Shown here: positions 53,429-62,921 of the stretch, piece after piece
Layout of the letters: each line of letters starts with the position of its first letter
Numbering within the stretch: the stretch's first letter is position 1
From: Saprospiraceae bacterium
GTDB lineage: Bacteria > Bacteroidota > Bacteroidia > Chitinophagales > Saprospiraceae
NCBI GenBank assembly: GCA_016715965.1
Contig: JADJXG010000001.1
Coordinates: forward strand, 1,493,501 to 1,557,500
Length of the DNA: 64,000 bases
Direction: 5' to 3'
The notes under the pieces: model-generated
Seen by the model: the letters and a program-made list of their open reading frames with translations, nothing else
Told to the model about the DNA's origin: nothing
Database searches by the model: none
Made by a program: the position numbers and the translations under genes

Positions 53429-54518
53429 GGCTTGTCAAATTAATTTTTAATGTAACTACAAAGACGGAGTCAACGGAATGGAAGCTCAAGTCGTAATCAG
53501 TATAAAGCAGTTGAAGTTGCTTTTTGACATTCGTAAGTCCAATGTTTTCCTTCATCATCTTTTCTTCTCCGGAATATTCGTTTGAATTTTTTACCTTGAA
53601 GCACAATTGATTGTTTTGAACAGAGAGATGGATATCCACAAAGGGCAAATGACTGGATTCAGAGACACCATGCTTGAATGCGTTTTCGACCAGGGGTATC
53701 AACATGAGAGGCGGCAGTTTCTGTTCCTTATCATCTATGTCATATACAAAATTTACTTTGAGAGAATCATCATACCTCAGTTTTTCAAGGGCAATATAAT
53801 CGTTGACAATGGCTATTTCTTGCTCCAGGCTGATAAACTTTTCACTGGTTTCATACAGCATGAATCTCAATATGGAAGACAATCTCAAAATAGATTCCTG
53901 AGTCTGGTCTGATTTCTCAATGGCCAACGAATATATATTATTCAATGTATTGAATAAAAAATGAGGATTTGTTTGGGACTTGAGGTAATTCAATTCTGCT
54001 TCTTTTTTTTCAAGCAAGAGTTGTTGGGTGACTTGTTTAAGTCTGTAATTATCGTATAAAAGTTTAGACAGACCAAAGAAAATAAAGGAGCTGAATCCGC
54101 CCTGAGCTTGAAACAAAACATCTTCCATCATTCTTTGATACGCGGTGTCTGGAACGATGCTTACATGCCTTAAAATGGTATAAATCTGACATTGGACTCC
54201 CAGTACTTTCCAGCCATACAATCCAAATGAAAGGAGTATAAAGTGTAAGCCTGTGAAAAGGATCCCGGCCAGAAAGTTGACATAGATCATTTTTCTCTTC
54301 TTTATGATATAGGGTACGCTCCATTCAAAGAAAAGCAAATGGACCCCCGTAATAAAGACTGCTCTCCATACCTCATTCAATACTTGTGGAACAAAGGTTT
54401 CTTCATGTGTCATGAATGCAGAAAAAATCCATAACAAAAGCCAGGCAAGCCCTGACCACAAATAAAATTGATATCGATTGAAGGCCGAAGAAAATTTCAT
54501 ACCTGTTTTTAAGGGCAA
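53421..54518 (-). CDS. LytS-like sensor histidine kinase
   Basis: A 365-residue kinase. Four N-terminal transmembrane helices (FYLWSGLAWLLLWIFSAFM, AVFITGVHLLFFEWSV, FLAGILFTGLHFILLSFGLY, and one near 125-145) are followed by the His_kinase domain. The His is in TNPHFLFNTLNNIYSLAIEK, and a degenerate HATPase follows with PLMLIPLVENAFKHGVSES (N box) and MMKENIGLTNVKKQL. It overlaps the regulator gene by eight bases, making an operon. The serine hydrolase gene is divergent. Confidence 0.9.
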   Translation of the reverse strand: MPLKTGMKFSSAFNRYQFYLWSGLAWLLLWIFSAFMTHEETFVPQVLNEVWRAVFITGVHLLFFEWSVPYIIKKRKMIYVNFLAGILFTGLHFILLSFGLYGWKVLGVQCQIYTILRHVSIVPDTAYQRMMEDVLFQAQGGFSSFIFFGLSKLLYDNYRLKQVTQQLLLEKKEAELNYLKSQTNPHFLFNTLNNIYSLAIEKSDQTQESILRLSSILRFMLYETSEKFISLEQEIAIVNDYIALEKLRYDDSLKVNFVYDIDDKEQKLPPLMLIPLVENAFKHGVSESSHLPFVDIHLSVQNNQLCFKVKNSNEYSGEEKMMKENIGLTNVKKQLQLLYTDYDLSFHSVDSVFVVTLKINLTSHV

Positions 54519-54699
54519 AGTTCAGCAATTGTTTTTACATCTGCTCTCTCACGATACAAGATCTTTGTGTCGTTTGTAGACCATTTCTTGTTGTTTGTTG
54601 ACGCAGCGCTTATTAACAGATTACATTGGTATAACATTGCACCGTATTGTATCAGCTTATTGAATTTTTTTCAGTTTAAACTCAAATAGATTTATATAC
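54519..54699. other. Divergent promoter region
   Basis: This spacer separates the LytS-like kinase (leftwards) from the serine hydrolase (rightwards). It is AT-rich and must hold both promoters, but neither a TTTG/TAnnTTTG pair nor a regulator site stands out. Confidence 0.35.
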
Positions 54700-56367
54700 A
54701 TGAAACAGTTCCTTCTATCCGCATTCATTCTCATCTTTGGATCTTGCTTCCAGGTAGCTTTTGGTCAGGACAAGGTAGTAGATCTTCCCATGGATCAATT
54801 TGACAAAATCTTGTCGGAGCATTTCAAACCAAATGAAACAGGTGCTACTGTTTTGGTTTCAAAAAAAGGACAGGTTATCTATCATAAGGCTTTCGGTATG
54901 GCGAATCTTGAATTAAATGTGCCCATGCATACAGATCATGTATTCTGGTTGGCTTCCATTGGTAAGCAGTTTACTGCGGTCGCCATCCTCCAATTGATCG
55001 AAAAGGGAAAATTAGAACTGCACGACGAAATCACCAGATTTATTCCTGATTATCCTACGCAGGGAAATAGAATCACCATTGAACATTTGCTCACCCATAC
55101 CTCTGGCATTCATAATTATTCAGGAATCAAAGACCCGGAAAAGAAATTGGCGGTTGATTGTAAACCGGAGGAGGTCATAGATTTCTTCAAGAACCTGCCA
55201 ATGCGATTTGCACCGGGAACAAAATGGGAATACAGCAATTCTGGATACTTTTTACTGGGTTACATTATTGAAAAAATTTCCGGTAAAAAATATGCAGAAT
55301 ACCTGGATGAAAATATTTTTAAGCCATTGGGAATGGCGAATACCCATTTTGCCAATAACAAAAGAATTATTAATAACCGTGTGGGTGCTTATAGTATGGG
55401 AAACCAAGGTTATGAAAACTCGAGATATTTAAATGAGACGATTATTTTCTCTGCCGGAGCAATCCAAACCACGGTTTCAGATTTTTTTAAATGGCATGAG
55501 GCAGTTCATTCTTACAAATTGGTCAGGAAAGAAACCATGGACAAAGCTTTCAACCGATATAAATTGTCGGATGGGCAAGAAGTGGACTATGGCTATGGTT
55601 GGCGTCTTGGATACTTGTACGATCGTCCAAGCATTTGGCACGGCGGGATGATCGAAGGTTATGGAACCATGGAACTCCATTTGCCAAAGGATGATGTATT
55701 TATTGTGATCTTAACAAATTGTGATTGTACTTATCCCAAGGATATTGTCAGGAGATTGGCCGCATTGACCATCGGAAAGCCCTACCAATATGAGGAAATC
55801 ATCATTGATAAAAAAGTGTTGTCTCATTATTCAGGACTTTATGAAAATCAAATGGGTCGCCAACATCTGATTACAGTCATTGAAAATCAACTCTATTTTC
55901 ATTCCGGCAGAGGACCCAAATTCCAATTAAAGCCCTATCAAATAGACAAGTTTTATTTCGCAGATGATTTAATGGAAACCATTGAATTTGATAGAAATCA
56001 TCAGGGAGAAATAGTCTCATTCACTCTCCAGAAACTCACTGGAAACGAATCATTCCTTAAAACAAATAAACCGATTCCGGATGAAAACGGAATCAAGCTG
56101 GAAGAGAAGATTTTAGCAAGTTATGAGGGTGATTATGAAATTCCATCGGCTTTCACTTTTAAGGTTGTCCGGGATGAATCGCGAATCTTTATAAAAGTAG
56201 TCGGACAAGACCCGTTTGAAATTTATGCTCAGACAGAAAACAAGTTTTTTGCCAAGGTGGAAGATGCTCAATTTGAATTTATGAAAGACAGTGCGGGGAA
56301 AATTACAAAAGTAATCCTGAACCAGGGAGGAAGACAAATTGAAGCGATCAAATTAAATGAACAATAG
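54700..56367 (+). CDS. Secreted serine hydrolase, beta-lactamase class C / PBP4*-like
   Basis: A 555-residue exported protein. The signal peptide ends VAFGQD. The catalytic SxxK is in WLASIGKQFT, the YxN motif is YSNSGYFLLGY, and the third motif is WHGGMIEGYG (HGG). A C-terminal region of about 190 residues resembles the DUF3471-type beta-barrel domains of PBP4*-like hydrolases (YSGLYENQMGRQ, YEGDYEIPSAFTF). It could hydrolyse peptidoglycan peptides, esters or beta-lactams; the substrate is unknown. It is followed by two membrane-protein genes on the same strand. Confidence 0.9.
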   Translation: MKQFLLSAFILIFGSCFQVAFGQDKVVDLPMDQFDKILSEHFKPNETGATVLVSKKGQVIYHKAFGMANLELNVPMHTDHVFWLASIGKQFTAVAILQLIEKGKLELHDEITRFIPDYPTQGNRITIEHLLTHTSGIHNYSGIKDPEKKLAVDCKPEEVIDFFKNLPMRFAPGTKWEYSNSGYFLLGYIIEKISGKKYAEYLDENIFKPLGMANTHFANNKRIINNRVGAYSMGNQGYENSRYLNETIIFSAGAIQTTVSDFFKWHEAVHSYKLVRKETMDKAFNRYKLSDGQEVDYGYGWRLGYLYDRPSIWHGGMIEGYGTMELHLPKDDVFIVILTNCDCTYPKDIVRRLAALTIGKPYQYEEIIIDKKVLSHYSGLYENQMGRQHLITVIENQLYFHSGRGPKFQLKPYQIDKFYFADDLMETIEFDRNHQGEIVSFTLQKLTGNESFLKTNKPIPDENGIKLEEKILASYEGDYEIPSAFTFKVVRDESRIFIKVVGQDPFEIYAQTENKFFAKVEDAQFEFMKDSAGKITKVILNQGGRQIEAIKLNEQ

Positions 56368-56395
56368 AAATTTTATAAAGCTGTAATCATAAAAA

Positions 56396-56797
56396 ATGAA
56401 TGACATATCTATCTTCAGACTTTATCTATTGAGAGCGGTCTACCTTTTTGTAGCAGTGGGACTGGGCTTTACAATATGGCCTACCATCATTGGACACACA
56501 TCCATTCTGCCTTTATGGCGTGGTGTTGGATGTAGCATGCTCGCTGCTGTATCCATTCTTGCATTAATTGGAATCCGTTATCCTTTGGCCATGTTACCCA
56601 TTCTTTTCTTCGAACTCATTTGGAAATCTGTCTGGCTTATCGCCATTGCGCTGCCACTTTGGACTTCAGGACAAATGGATCAGATAAATTTGAATACGAC
56701 CTATGATTGTTTGACAGGAGTCATTTTTCTTTTTGTCATTCCCTGGAAATATGTTTGGTTTCAATATGTAATTAAGAATGGGGACCCCTGGCGTTAA
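56396..56797 (+). CDS. Small four-helix membrane protein
   Basis: A 133-residue protein with about four hydrophobic segments (YLFVAVGLGFTIWPTIIGH, LAAVSILALIGIRYPLAML, FELIWKSVWLIAIALPLW, LTGVIFLFVIPWKYVWF). I recall the family in various bacteria but it has no assigned function. It lies 28 bases after the hydrolase and 20 before the DUF4386 gene, so all three may be one operon. Confidence 0.7.
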   Translation: MNDISIFRLYLLRAVYLFVAVGLGFTIWPTIIGHTSILPLWRGVGCSMLAAVSILALIGIRYPLAMLPILFFELIWKSVWLIAIALPLWTSGQMDQINLNTTYDCLTGVIFLFVIPWKYVWFQYVIKNGDPWR

Positions 56798-56817
56798 AAT
56801 TTTTTAAATCCACTTCT

Positions 56818-57531
56818 ATGAACGCAAATGAACTAAAGAAAACAGCGAGGTTGACTGGAATCTTCTATCTCCTTTGGATATTTACTGCATTTTATAGTCT
56901 TGTATATGTACAATCAAAAACTTATGTCAAAGGAGATGCTGCGGCCACCGCTGCCAATTTTCTGGCGAACGAATTCATATACCGAACAGGGATCGTCAAT
57001 GGCTTAATTGGTAGCATCCTTTGGATTTTTATCGTTTTGTTATTGTATCGCATGTTTGTGCAAGTTCACAAAGCGCAGGCTCTTTTGATGGTGGTATTGG
57101 TATTGGTCCAAATTCCGGTCTTTTTTATCATGAATGCCCTGGATCTGACCTCACTCATGCTTTTTAAAGGTGAAATATTAAAAACATTTGAACTTTACCA
57201 ACGACAAGATCTGTCCATGTTTATCATAAAAATAAACGACTACATTTCTATTGCGCTTGAAATGTTTTGGGGTCTATGGCTTTTCCCGTTTGGATATCTG
57301 GTGTATCAATCAGGATTTATCCCAAGAATATTGGGTACATTTTTGATACTTAATGGAATAGCCTATGTCATTCATTGTTTGACCCATTTAATTTTTCCAA
57401 TTTATCAGGATTTTGTTTTTAAATTATCGACTCCCATTTGGACTCTGGGAGAAGTTTCAATCATGTTATGGCTAGTAGTCAAAGGGGCTAACATTCATCA
57501 GAAAGATCTGTTGGAAGAAAACAAAATTTAA
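56818..57531 (+). CDS. DUF4386 domain membrane protein
   Basis: A 237-residue membrane protein with about six helices. The DUF4386 opening ARLTGIFYLLWIFTAFYSL and the C-terminal GFIPRILGTFLILNGIAYV are recognisable. Function is unknown; the family occurs widely in soil and marine bacteria. It follows the small membrane protein by 20 bases. Confidence 0.82.
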   Translation: MNANELKKTARLTGIFYLLWIFTAFYSLVYVQSKTYVKGDAAATAANFLANEFIYRTGIVNGLIGSILWIFIVLLLYRMFVQVHKAQALLMVVLVLVQIPVFFIMNALDLTSLMLFKGEILKTFELYQRQDLSMFIIKINDYISIALEMFWGLWLFPFGYLVYQSGFIPRILGTFLILNGIAYVIHCLTHLIFPIYQDFVFKLSTPIWTLGEVSIMLWLVVKGANIHQKDLLEENKI

Positions 57532-57759
57532 TTTTACCCTTTGCAAACAACATATCTTTGGACCAGTCCTGTAAAAACAAATGTGGTAATACAGTAAAAA
57601 TTTGATCCAACGGAAATGAAAGATTATTCTCTACATTGTATAATTGCTTAGAATGGCAAAAGGCACTTGAGAAATATACAAATTCCTTTGACTGAACAAT
57701 TTGTCAAAAATGATCATTATCTATGTGAATTTTTAGCTTAAATTTATTTTTTCGTTCAT
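57532..57759. other. Short intergenic stretch, nothing seen
   Basis: AT-rich DNA between the DUF4386 and acetyltransferase genes. There is no terminator hairpin or consensus promoter that I can support. Confidence 0.35.
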
Positions 57760-57831
57760 TTGTTATCATCTCTTGGAAACCATTTCCATAATAGTTTTAG
57801 CCATCTAAAATTCCCTTCAATCTTGGAAATT

Positions 57832-58359
57832 TTGAGTAGAATAGAATTCCAAAAACTTAGTCTCAAGGATCTTGATGAACTGCGGGAAATCAGCATAAAG
57901 ACTTTCTATGAGTCCTTTGCCATGGGCAATACTGAGGAAAATATGAGGAAGTATTTAACTGAGGCTTTTTCTTTAGAACAGTTAAGTGCAGAACTTACGG
58001 ATGAAAATGTTGAGTTTTACTTTGCAAGCATTCATCAAGAGCGAATAGGATATATAAAACTAAATCATGGTCTGGCACAAACCGAGATGAAGGAAGACAA
58101 TGCTCTTGAGATCGAACGCATTTATGTTTTACGCAATTATCAAGGCCAAAAAGTAGGGCAAGCCCTTTATGAAAAGGCACTTCATATAGCAAGACAACAT
58201 AAGCTTGACTATATATGGCTGGGCGTTTGGGAAAAAAATACAGCTGCCATCAGGTTTTATGAAAGAATTGGTTTTGTTGAATTTGACCGGCATATTTTCA
58301 AATTGGGCGATGAAGATCAAACAGATATCATGTTGAAAGTAAGAGTAGAGCACAGCTGA
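57832..58359 (+). CDS. GNAT-family N-acetyltransferase
   Basis: A 175-residue GNAT enzyme. The acetyl-CoA-binding motif is IYVLRNYQGQKVGQALYEKA, preceded by EFYFASIHQERIGYIKL; the last part is WEKNTAAIRFYERIGF, a classic GNAT C-terminus. No ATG lies near the domain start; TTG at 57832 gives MSRIEFQKLSLKDLDELREI, matching relatives, while TTGs at 57823 and 57760 are alternatives. The substrate is unknown (small amine, polyamine or protein N-terminus). Confidence 0.87.
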   Translation: MSRIEFQKLSLKDLDELREISIKTFYESFAMGNTEENMRKYLTEAFSLEQLSAELTDENVEFYFASIHQERIGYIKLNHGLAQTEMKEDNALEIERIYVLRNYQGQKVGQALYEKALHIARQHKLDYIWLGVWEKNTAAIRFYERIGFVEFDRHIFKLGDEDQTDIMLKVRVEHS

Positions 58360-58387
58360 GAGATACTTAATTTAATATAACTGTAGA

Positions 58388-58436
58388 AAAAAATTAGCCG
58401 GGACTTCAACTCCGATCAGAGTCAGGGTCCCGGCTA
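58388..58436 (-). terminator. Rho-independent terminator for the broken Reg_prop/T9SS gene
   Basis: TAGCCGGGAC (58395-58404) pairs with GTCCCGGCTA (58427-58436), and a second short stem closes the loop. Read on the minus strand, it is followed by a run of seven T at 58394-58388. A very stable terminator. Confidence 0.9.
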
Positions 58437-58461
58437 CAGGATAGAAGATAGGTTATTGAAA

Positions 58462-59341
58462 TCAATGAACCAGGATGCTTCTAGTGTATGTTTTATTTTC
58501 TGACAGAACTTTTAAATGGTAAGCTCCTGAAGGAAGCTGGCTTACATCTAATTGATTTGTATTCGAAAAATCAGATAGATTTTTAGAAAGAATTAATCTA
58601 CCCTGGGCATCATACCATTGATATTCTTTGATTTTACCTTGGTCTAACAATTCCATAAAGATGAAATCTGATCCCTGGCATCGGATATTCTGCAGAAACA
58701 ATCTGAGTGCTGGGGTCAATTTTAAATAAGCCATGAGTTGTGCCTACAAGGAGTGATATGGTCTTGCTGTAATGGATTTTATGTAGGAGCAATGTGCCAT
58801 GTGACCCATCTTTCATTTTGTCCAGAGAAATTGAATTGAACTCAATTTTAATATGGGCCTGCTTGTTTTTTGTCGCAGCAATTAATAGGTCCTTATTTGG
58901 CAACAGCTTGATTACTTCATTCTGTCCACAAAACCAAATCGTTCCGTCTTCCAGCTCCACAAGCTTACATAGGAAGGAATAATGCTCTTCTATATTCACA
59001 TGAAAGAATTGATCGCTCCCAACATCCAAAATATCCAAACCATTTTCATGTTCTACCCAAATCCAGCCACGACTATCTTCGAATAATTGACGAATTTCGC
59101 CACCACCCACTGCAAATGGATTAAACGGATCCGGTGAAAATATCTTAAATCGGGAGCCATCGTACCGGTTGAGTCCGTCTTTGGTGGCAATCCAGATAAA
59201 TCCATCTTTGCTTTGGATCATATCAAAGATCATCTCTTGGGAGAGTCCGTCATTGACCGTCAATCGGGATATGACAGGCACTGATTGCCCGGCCAGCTGT
59301 TGTGCAAGAAGAAATAAAATGAAGCACCGTAAAATGGACAT
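58462..59341 (-). pseudogene. Reg_prop sensor fragment joined out of frame to a T9SS sorting tail
   Basis: The first 215 residues, from an ATG at 59341, are a signal peptide and Reg_prop propeller blades: SRLTVNDGLSQEMIFDMIQS, DGFIWIATKDGLNRYDG, DSRGWIWVEHENGLDIL, DGTIWFCGQNEVIKL. These are the N-terminus of hybrid two-component sensors that are normally about 1000 residues. Near 58690 the frame changes; the new frame reads KEYQWYDAQGRLILSK and LPSGAYHLKVLSE, the end of a T9SS sorting domain, to 58462. The upper frame stops soon after. It looks like a deletion or fusion of two genes, now not translatable as one protein. Confidence 0.7.
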
Positions 59342-59418
59342 TATATGGACTTGAAAAAAGCTGGTGTAAATATTAGTTTTTAACTTTATAAAAATTTAAC
59401 AATCTAAAAAGTCGATCA

Positions 59419-60597
59419 CTAATAAATGATTAGCTTTTCTATTGAGCTTCTCTTATTGGAGCTTAGCTTAACGAAGTAAACTCCTTTAGGAAGATCGGAT
59501 ACATCAATATCAGAGTTAGCTGATTGATTTAAGCTTTGAGTTAAAGTTATACCTTGCTCATTCAGAATTTCGATGTGGTATATTTCTGTGCCGGAAATAG
59601 TCAGTTTATTTTGTGTCGGGTTGGGATAGAAGATGATTGTCTCATCTGAATCAGGGTTATTTGCATCGGTTGATTGGACAGCTTCATAGAGTCTGACAGA
59701 TTGGAGGGTCCCTAATACAAGGTCTTTATCGCCATCGTTGTCAATATCTGCAAAAACCGGTGCTACAGAGGTTGGCCCTGTAATATCTCTAAAGGGGTTA
59801 TCTATGCCGGTTTTTTTTGTAAATTTGGCAGCTTGCTTCGAGCCGGTGTTTTCAAAATACAGGAGTTCCGGTGATGACAGGTCATGTCCTATGACTGCGT
59901 CGGTTAACCCATCTTCATTGACATCGTGAAATGCAATTTTGGATCTCGCACTCAATCCTGCTGTAGCTATAGGATTCTCCGCTTCATTTCTTGTAAATTT
60001 TGGTTCATTCCTAGTGCCTGTATTTTCATAAAACAGAATGTTACCATCCGCATCGGTAATAAACACATCCATGTCCATATCTCCGTCAAAATCCATGAAG
60101 GCAGGATAGGTACAGATTCCTTCTGTCAGGACCTGATCCAGGGGATTCATGGCATCAGTGACCCAAACAAAATCCGGGTTCATGGCATTGCCATCGTTTC
60201 TGAAGTATCGGATGATATTGACCCACACTCCGGAAAACATATCCATATCTCCATCACCGTCAATGTCTACGAAACTCGGAGCGCAACATCCGGAGTTATT
60301 TCTATAATTAACGAGAGGATTGTCAGAACCCGTTTGTTGGGTGTAGGCCGGATTGGATCGGGTTCCTGTATTTCTGTAGAACAGCATTTCATTTGAAGCA
60401 TATTGCCCTACGAACAGATCAAAATCACCGTCCGCATCAATATCTACCAAAGCCGGTGAAGCGTAGTTAAACAAGCTAACCGGTGCAAATGGATTGATCG
60501 TTGCTAATTTGTAATCATATTGCGCATCAGTTCCGTCGGGAATTGCAAGAAGAAGGCAACTAATGGCCAAAATTGATTTAATTTCAGATTTTACCAT
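59419..60597 (-). CDS. FG-GAP/VCBS repeat protein with T9SS sorting domain
   Basis: A 392-residue secreted protein. The signal peptide ends IPDGTDAQYD. Repeats of the FG-GAP/VCBS type with calcium-binding DxDxDGDxD loops are frequent: VDIDADGDFDLFVG, VDIDGDGDMDMFSG, MDFDGDMDMDVFIT, HDVNEDGLTDAVIG, ADIDNDGDKDLVLG. The tail is a T9SS type A domain (IFYPNPTQNKL, SDLPKGVYFVKLSS). The ATG at 60597 gives a clean signal; the longer frame upstream lacks one. A surface or extracellular binding role is inferred. No known enzyme domain. Confidence 0.88.
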   Translation of the reverse strand: MVKSEIKSILAISCLLLAIPDGTDAQYDYKLATINPFAPVSLFNYASPALVDIDADGDFDLFVGQYASNEMLFYRNTGTRSNPAYTQQTGSDNPLVNYRNNSGCCAPSFVDIDGDGDMDMFSGVWVNIIRYFRNDGNAMNPDFVWVTDAMNPLDQVLTEGICTYPAFMDFDGDMDMDVFITDADGNILFYENTGTRNEPKFTRNEAENPIATAGLSARSKIAFHDVNEDGLTDAVIGHDLSSPELLYFENTGSKQAAKFTKKTGIDNPFRDITGPTSVAPVFADIDNDGDKDLVLGTLQSVRLYEAVQSTDANNPDSDETIIFYPNPTQNKLTISGTEIYHIEILNEQGITLTQSLNQSANSDIDVSDLPKGVYFVKLSSNKRSSIEKLIIY

Positions 60598-61310
60598 GAT
60601 TTTTTCATTTGAAGCAAAAATAGGCATTTTTAGGGCATGGTTTCGATTAAATTTGAGGCGGTGGCAAGCTATTGTATTTGCAGCTGTTTTTGGCTTATCG
60701 ATCGATTTTGGGGGGATAAAGCAAATTTTCAATTCCGAAAGACCCAATTCAATATGAAATTGGGAAGACTGGTTTCTATTCAGGAAGAACAAATACAAAT
60801 CAAAATACAATAAAACTCCCTCCCGTGTGAAAAGCCATATATATTTCAAAAGTCAGTCTTGCATGAATCATTGCATCTATACCATTCCTGTACAGTATCA
60901 GAATAAGCATAGACTTGAGTGATTCAAATTATCATTAATCGGACGAATCAAAATGATTTGACGAGGATTTAAATGTAATTCCAGGAATATGCATTTGCTG
61001 AATTGGTCTTTTGTTTCAAAATATATCTACTGAGTCTGTGTTATTAATTTCAAAGAGGGATTTATGTTGAAGACCAAGATAACGATAATGTGAAATTAAC
61101 CAAGATGAAGAAACCCCCAATCTCTTCTACTAGGACATTCTTGTACTCTAATAAGATTCATTTAGTATTAATTTATTGAATCTAATATTCTATTTGTATC
61201 ATATATTGAGATTGGTATTTGCTATGATTTTTCTAGTAAAAACATTCGTTCCGGAAAACGATTATAAGGATAGATAGGGTAGAAAGGGTTTATGGTGCAG
61301 AATAGACGGA
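60598..61310. other. Long AT-rich stretch without a gene
   Basis: No coding region can be supported in 713 bases. One small palindrome, CCCAATT...AATTGGG, lies near 60743. The upstream end must hold the FG-GAP gene's promoter. Confidence 0.4.
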
Positions 61311-61565
61311 TTAAATATGGTATGATTTCAGATGAATGAATCGGCACTCGATTTGAGTTAATTGCTTTTCAGTTTGGGTAAATAATGGATTTGGAATAGA
61401 TAGTATTTCACCCTGATCAGCAAATGGAGTCGCGATTAAAAATTGGGTATTTGAATGATCTGCCGGATACATGCTTGATGTAAAATCTATAAGGGAATTA
61501 AACCACAAGTGATTCAATGTTCTGCTGAACATGTGAAAGTTTATATTCCTCTTTTTCTGTGACAC
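61311..61565 (-). CDS. Doubtful small hypothetical protein
   Basis: An 84-residue frame with no family that I recognise, no signal peptide and no clear promoter. Codon usage does not decide. It sits alone in an otherwise empty 1.1-kb stretch, and may be chance or a remnant. Confidence 0.2.
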   Translation of the reverse strand: MSQKKRNINFHMFSRTLNHLWFNSLIDFTSSMYPADHSNTQFLIATPFADQGEILSIPNPLFTQTEKQLTQIECRFIHLKSYHI

Positions 61566-61724
61566 TAGTTTTTTTTATCAAAAAAAAAATAATGCAATCC
61601 CATCGATTAAATCATAACAAATCAAAATTCATGCTTTTTTCTTATTTGAGGAAATTGACTGGAGTAGGTATATCTTTGATTATCACAACCAAATATTGCA
61701 TCTAGAGATAAATCAATGGATTCA

Positions 61725-62720
61725 TTATCTTTGAAAAGCCTCAATTTGTTTTCTGGTAATGTTAATCTTGTAGTGAAGATGGTTAAAAAATACGCTGGTC
61801 ATGTGCCCACTTCCTTTTCCAAGGAGGAATGAATTTTCTTCTATAGTTTGATACCATTTATTGGAATACTCGAGAAATTCTACGTCTCTTGAAATAATAA
61901 AGTTGGGATGATCAAAGGCAATGTAAATGGACGAAAGATTTTTGGTTTGCACCAAGACGTGGTTGGAAGTATGTAGTATTTTGTTCTCATACAAATGAAA
62001 ATTGGAAACCAATCCTTCTTGTTTAGAATTCGTCATTGCCATTTCCTTGATTCTTTGCAAAGTCGATTCCAGATCAACGAGTAAACCCATTGCAATATCT
62101 TTGTCAAGGTCTCCTGCTTCAAAATAAAATCTAATTTGTTCTAAAGTTATATCAATTACATTGGTGTTCCAGTATTCAAATGTATTGAGATTGGCATATT
62201 TGTCCCATATTGTTTTAATCTTAGAGATCAGATCCGGAGGAAATCCATTTGAATCAAAAGGGGCACGAATATACTGTTCTACCTTCCAAACAGTTTTCGC
62301 AAAAACATAAAACATGAAAAGTGCCAGATTGGGATAAAGAAAGTAGTAAAATATCGGTAATTCTCTGGTTGCATAAAAAACCTTAGCTTCTTTTTCCTGA
62401 TCCAGTCCACTCAAATTGATTGAAAGTCTGGTCAGGTATTCCTCTATATTTCTAATTGGATAAACGATATTAGGCACAGAAAACAACTTTAATTTTCCAA
62501 GATTGCCAAATAAGTCATTGGTGTCAATGGAGTAATGTTTGATCAGGAATAGCATTTCATCAACCGTATAAAAATGATCAGCCCTGTTTTTCTTATAAAT
62601 AGCAGTAATACTGCAATTTAACAATTCGGCCAATTCATTCACCCACCTTTTCTTGTCCTTAATATTTTCTTTTAACAAATCGTGAAACCGGTTCTTGATT
62701 TCCTGATTAAAATTATTCAT
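61725..62720 (-). CDS. Uncharacterised HTH-type protein, paralogue of 29459-30490
   Basis: A 331-residue protein of the same family as 29459-30490. The N-terminal helix-turn-helix (WVNELAELLNCSITAIYKK) is followed by the shared body: YATRELPIFYYFLYPNLALF against YTSREIPIFYYYTSPKLAAF, FEYWNTNVIDITLEQIRFYF against IEVWNVTVFDNTLNQIRYFL, AFDHPNF against TFDNPNF, and a C-terminal ITRKQIEAF. The overall likeness is clear but the sequences have diverged. It is divergent from the secreted protein at 62922, which it may regulate. Function is unknown. Confidence 0.72.
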   Translation of the reverse strand: MNNFNQEIKNRFHDLLKENIKDKKRWVNELAELLNCSITAIYKKNRADHFYTVDEMLFLIKHYSIDTNDLFGNLGKLKLFSVPNIVYPIRNIEEYLTRLSINLSGLDQEKEAKVFYATRELPIFYYFLYPNLALFMFYVFAKTVWKVEQYIRAPFDSNGFPPDLISKIKTIWDKYANLNTFEYWNTNVIDITLEQIRFYFEAGDLDKDIAMGLLVDLESTLQRIKEMAMTNSKQEGLVSNFHLYENKILHTSNHVLVQTKNLSSIYIAFDHPNFIISRDVEFLEYSNKWYQTIEENSFLLGKGSGHMTSVFFNHLHYKINITRKQIEAFQR

Positions 62721-62921
62721 ATTGTATAAATTTATAAGTTTTTATGGTTTAAAAATATCAATTTTAGCCAAAGATAAGTAATTAGTTACTATTATTTTAA
62801 AATTTTGTACAAAAAGTTTAAAAAACTAGTTTAAATCTGTCCAACAAATCCAACACATGACATTCAGAGGCAAGTACTTTTGTTCTGATAATTTTATTGT
62901 TCACTTTTAACACCTAATTTT
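62721..62921. promoter_or_regulatory. Divergent spacer between HTH-type gene and T9SS gene
   Basis: A 201-base AT-rich spacer that must carry both promoters and any operator. No perfect TTTG/TAnnTTTG pair is found. Confidence 0.35.
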
